From contig CAINXK010000061.1 of NCBI GenBank assembly GCA_903854805.1, positions 1 to 8,256 of the forward strand: 8,256 nucleotides of DNA, written 5' to 3'. Positions 6,022 to 8,256 of this stretch are shown here, one piece after another. The position numbers and the translations under genes are program-made. Every line of letters begins with the position of its first letter. The first letter of the stretch is position 1. The DNA is from an uncultured Anaerolineae bacterium. GTDB taxonomy: Bacteria; Chloroflexota; Anaerolineae; Anaerolineales; Villigracilaceae. Below the pieces are notes generated by a model, which was not told the DNA's origin, searched no databases, and was given only the letters and a program-made list of their open reading frames with translations.

Positions 6022-7266
6022 ATGTCAAACCAATCCAAAACAACCAAAGTCGGTGATGCCTCTGGCCGTGGATCAGTGGCCGGGTATCGAGTTAACTTTC
6101 CGGCGCGCATGCGAACCTACACTGAATCGGAAATTAACGCTGTTGTTAATGTGATGCGCAATGCTGAAGTTCAAACGCAGGGCAACTATATGCGCCAGTT
6201 TGAGGCTGATTTCAAGGCGTATTCTGGCGCCAATTATGCTTTCGCTGTTGATAATGCCACCAGTGCTCTGCGTCTTTCTGCCATTATGTGCCGTATTGGT
6301 CCTGGCGATGAAGTGATTGCTCCGGGCTATACTTTTTGCGCGTCCGCTCTTCCTTTTGGTATGACTGGTGCCAAACTGGTCTGGGCTGATATTGATCCGG
6401 AAACATGGGTTATAGATCCGGAAGATATTGAAAAGAAGATCACAGCCCGTACCAAAGTCTTGTTGGTTGTGCATCTTTTGGGTATGCCAGTGGATATGCC
6501 CGCCATTATGAAAATTGCTGAGAAACACAATTTGCGGGTGGTTGAAGACTGCGCACAGGCTCCTGGGGCTGCCATCAACGGAAAAAGAGTTGGCAGTTTT
6601 GGCGATTTTGGCTGCTTTAGCTTCCACGGTGCCAAGAATATCACCACACTCGGTGAAGGTGGCATGCTGACCGTCAAGTCTGCCGAAGATGCCGCGATTA
6701 CTCCGGGTTTGCGCCACAATGGCGTTCGACCTTTTTCTGCAGATCGTGAAAGATATTGGGTTCCGGCCATGTCAAACGTAGATGTCGATCTGGAAGGTAC
6801 CTGGCCAAATAATTTCAGTATTGGTGAGGCTCAATGCGCGCTCGGCAGTGAATTATTGAAGACCCTCGATCAAAATAACGATGTCTTGATTGCCCAGGCT
6901 AATAGACTGCGCGCCGCCCTGTCTGATATCCCGGAAATTACCCTGGCAAAGATCCCAGATGGCTATCGCCATATCTATCATCAGTTTGTGTTGCATTTCG
7001 ATGGTGCGGCTTTTGGAAAAAACCGGAACGACCTGCTTGATTTCTTAACGACTGAGGCCGGAATACGTGCGATTGTCCAGTATCACCCACTTTTCCGGTA
7101 TCCACTTTTTCAGAAGTTGGGCGCTGGCGAACAGAATTGTCCGGTATTGGATGACTGGTGGGATAACTCTTTCAGTTTCCCGTGGTGGATTGGAATGCCT
7201 GATGACACCATGGATTATCTTGTTGATTCTGTCAAAGCCGGCATTGCAGCCCTGAAAGCGAAGTAG
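6022..7266 (+). CDS. DegT/DnrJ/EryC1/StrS family PLP-dependent aminotransferase
   Basis: A 414-residue fold-type I PLP enzyme that transfers amino groups to keto sugars or cyclitols. Landmarks: DNATSALRL (77-85) for phosphate binding, GDEVIAPGYTFCAS (95-108), VEDCAQAPGA (174-183) with D176 contacting the PLP ring nitrogen, FSFHGAKNITTLGEGG (199-214) with K205 as the internal aldimine lysine, and IYHQF near 310. The C-terminal part carries VQYHPLFRYPLF (352-363) and SFPWW. This resembles, from memory only, scyllo-inosose-type aminotransferases more than the nucleotide-sugar enzymes, a weak hint of a non-nucleotide substrate. ATG is preceded by AAGGAG at 6009-6014 with 7-base spacing, the strongest ribosome site in the operon. 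Most relatives are biosynthetic; here the neighbours are transporters and a lyase, so it may run in the deaminating direction. Confidence 0.9.
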   Translation: MSNQSKTTKVGDASGRGSVAGYRVNFPARMRTYTESEINAVVNVMRNAEVQTQGNYMRQFEADFKAYSGANYAFAVDNATSALRLSAIMCRIGPGDEVIAPGYTFCASALPFGMTGAKLVWADIDPETWVIDPEDIEKKITARTKVLLVVHLLGMPVDMPAIMKIAEKHNLRVVEDCAQAPGAAINGKRVGSFGDFGCFSFHGAKNITTLGEGGMLTVKSAEDAAITPGLRHNGVRPFSADRERYWVPAMSNVDVDLEGTWPNNFSIGEAQCALGSELLKTLDQNNDVLIAQANRLRAALSDIPEITLAKIPDGYRHIYHQFVLHFDGAAFGKNRNDLLDFLTTEAGIRAIVQYHPLFRYPLFQKLGAGEQNCPVLDDWWDNSFSFPWWIGMPDDTMDYLVDSVKAGIAALKAK

Positions 7267-7268
7267 AT

Positions 7269-8180
7269 ATGAATTTACAAGTACTTCCGAGAACCGACCT
7301 TAAAGTGTCGCCCCTGTGTTTGGGGACGATGACCTTCGGCACGCCTGTTACCGAAGCAGATGCCATTGATCTAACCCATTGGGCCCTGGATCACGGTGTT
7401 AACTTTTTGGATACAGCCAATATGTATGAGGGCTATTCTAGATATCTTGGGTCACCGGGCGGGGTGGCAGAGGAGATTTTGGGTAAAGCCTTGAAGGGTA
7501 AACGCGAACAGGCCGTTGTGGCTACCAAGGTGGGTATGAAAATCGGCCCGACAGATGGTGACCAGGGCTTAAGCCGGGCCCACGTACTCCGCGAGATTGA
7601 CCGGTCTCTGGTTCGGCTGGGATGTGATTACGTCGACCTGTACTATATGCATAAAGCAGATTTATCCACGCCGCTGGCCGAGTCCATCCAGGCTTTTAAC
7701 GAAATCATTGAGGCAGGCAAGGCTCGTTACTGGGCAATTTCCAATTTTTCTGCCGAGCAGATAACCAACCTGTTGAAAATATGTGATGAAAATGGTTGGC
7801 GGCGGCCCGTGGCGCTGCAGCCAGCCTACAGTTTACTCAAACGTGATATTGAAGCTGAAATTTTGCCATTATGCCAGCGGGAACAGATTGCAGTTCTGCC
7901 CTACCAGGTGCTGCAAGGTGGTTTGTTGACCAATAAATATCAGCGTGGGGCCGTTGTGCCATCTGATTCGCGACAGGTGGAAAAGCCCGAATGGACAATG
8001 GCATTGACGGATGAATTGTTCGATAAACTGGATAATATTCAAGCAGAAGCTGAAAAACAGGGTCGCACTTTGTTGCAGCATGCCTTGAAGAGCCTGTTGG
8101 AACAGCCAGCGGTTGTTTCTCTGGTGATTGGAGTGAAGCGTATTCCCCAATTGGAAACTCTGATAACGGCAGTTGAGTAA
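7269..8180 (+). CDS. Aldo/keto reductase
   Basis: A 303-residue NAD(P)H-dependent oxidoreductase of the aldo/keto reductase superfamily, a cytoplasmic TIM barrel interconverting carbonyls and alcohols. The catalytic tetrad is complete: D48 in FLDTAN, Y53 in MYEGYS, K87 in VATKVG and H128 in YYMHKAD. The N-terminal LxxSPLCLGTMTFG pattern and the helix ISNFSAEQI (157-165) are typical. Length is slightly short of the common 310-340. The ATG lies 2 bases after the aminotransferase stop with only a poor purine-rich site (around 7256-7263), suggesting translational coupling. It could reduce or oxidise the keto sugar that the aminotransferase uses or makes. The substrate and direction cannot be told from sequence. 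It is the last gene before the terminal inverted repeats. Confidence 0.92.
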   Translation: MNLQVLPRTDLKVSPLCLGTMTFGTPVTEADAIDLTHWALDHGVNFLDTANMYEGYSRYLGSPGGVAEEILGKALKGKREQAVVATKVGMKIGPTDGDQGLSRAHVLREIDRSLVRLGCDYVDLYYMHKADLSTPLAESIQAFNEIIEAGKARYWAISNFSAEQITNLLKICDENGWRRPVALQPAYSLLKRDIEAEILPLCQREQIAVLPYQVLQGGLLTNKYQRGAVVPSDSRQVEKPEWTMALTDELFDKLDNIQAEAEKQGRTLLQHALKSLLEQPAVVSLVIGVKRIPQLETLITAVE

Positions 8181-8190
8181 ACGGGGTAAA

Positions 8191-8209
8191 CGCCCTGGTT
8201 GACAGGGCG
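8191..8209. terminator. Short GC hairpin after the last gene
   Basis: CGCCCTG (8191-8197) pairs with CAGGGCG (8203-8209) over a 5-base loop GTTGA, starting 10 bases past the aldo/keto reductase stop. The following bases are A-rich (AGAAAATTATAATAA), not a T tract, so it is not a canonical plus-strand intrinsic terminator. It may stabilise the 3' end of the transcript or cooperate with the next palindrome. Confidence 0.4.
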
Positions 8210-8230
8210 AGAAAATTATAATAACGAAGC

Positions 8231-8256
8231 AGGCCAATCCCAGCTGGGATTGGCCT
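8231..8256. terminator. Perfect 26-bp palindrome at window end, probable terminator stem
   Basis: AGGCCAATCCCAG (8231-8243) is followed directly by its exact reverse complement (8244-8256). As RNA it would form an 11-bp stem with an AGCT tetraloop. Its place about 50 bases past the last stop fits an intrinsic terminator, but the T tract that would confirm it lies beyond the window. A dimeric protein site is the alternative. Confidence 0.55.

Noticed and set aside
6073..6717. Long minus-strand open frame (214 codons) within the aminotransferase gene
   Set aside because: It is antisense to a clear PLP enzyme, has no recognisable domain, and looks like a codon-bias shadow.

Overview
The window is almost entirely plus-strand coding DNA with no RNA genes, insertion sequences or CRISPR arrays. 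It reads as one carbohydrate-uptake and processing cluster from a bacterium of moderate GC content. Nothing fixes the taxonomy. The mix of CUT1 ABC importer, GPH-type symporter, propeller hydrolase, DapA-like lyase, DegT-like aminotransferase and aldo/keto reductase resembles heterotrophic carbohydrate specialists such as Anaerolineae (Chloroflexota) or Planctomycetes-like bacteria. I offer that only as a low-confidence guess.

Layout. Positions 3-308 are the C-terminal end of a sugar-binding lipoprotein-type ABC component whose start lies outside the window. A 145-base gap follows, holding a long stem with a nested hairpin (354-421). Next come two CUT1-type permeases (454-1350 and 1490-2380), separated by a 139-base gap with its own small palindrome and a possible promoter. 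From 2395 the genes are tightly packed: a GPH-family sugar:cation symporter (2395-3783), a membrane-anchored sialidase-like beta-propeller protein (3785-5062), a DapA-superfamily lyase/aldolase (5059-5985, 4-base overlap), a DegT/DnrJ/EryC1/StrS PLP aminotransferase (6022-7266) and an aldo/keto reductase (7269-8180). The window ends in two inverted repeats, one a perfect 26-bp palindrome, which probably mark the end of the transcript.

How the genes may work together (inference). An ABC importer and a symporter bring in sugars. The propeller protein is related to glycan-acting sialidase-like enzymes. The lyase, aminotransferase and reductase would interconvert a keto acid, keto sugar or amino sugar (or a cyclitol). 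The lyase keeps the Schiff-base lysine and tyrosine of its superfamily but lacks the arginine typical of true lysine-pathway DapA, which supports a sugar-acid or sialic-acid-like substrate. No ABC ATPase, sugar kinase or regulator is encoded here. The ATPase may be shared from another locus, as is common for CUT1 importers.

The most notable points are the structured DNA placed before each permease gene, the predicted inward-facing topology of the sialidase-like protein, and an aminotransferase family best known from biosynthesis sitting inside what looks like an uptake and catabolic operon.
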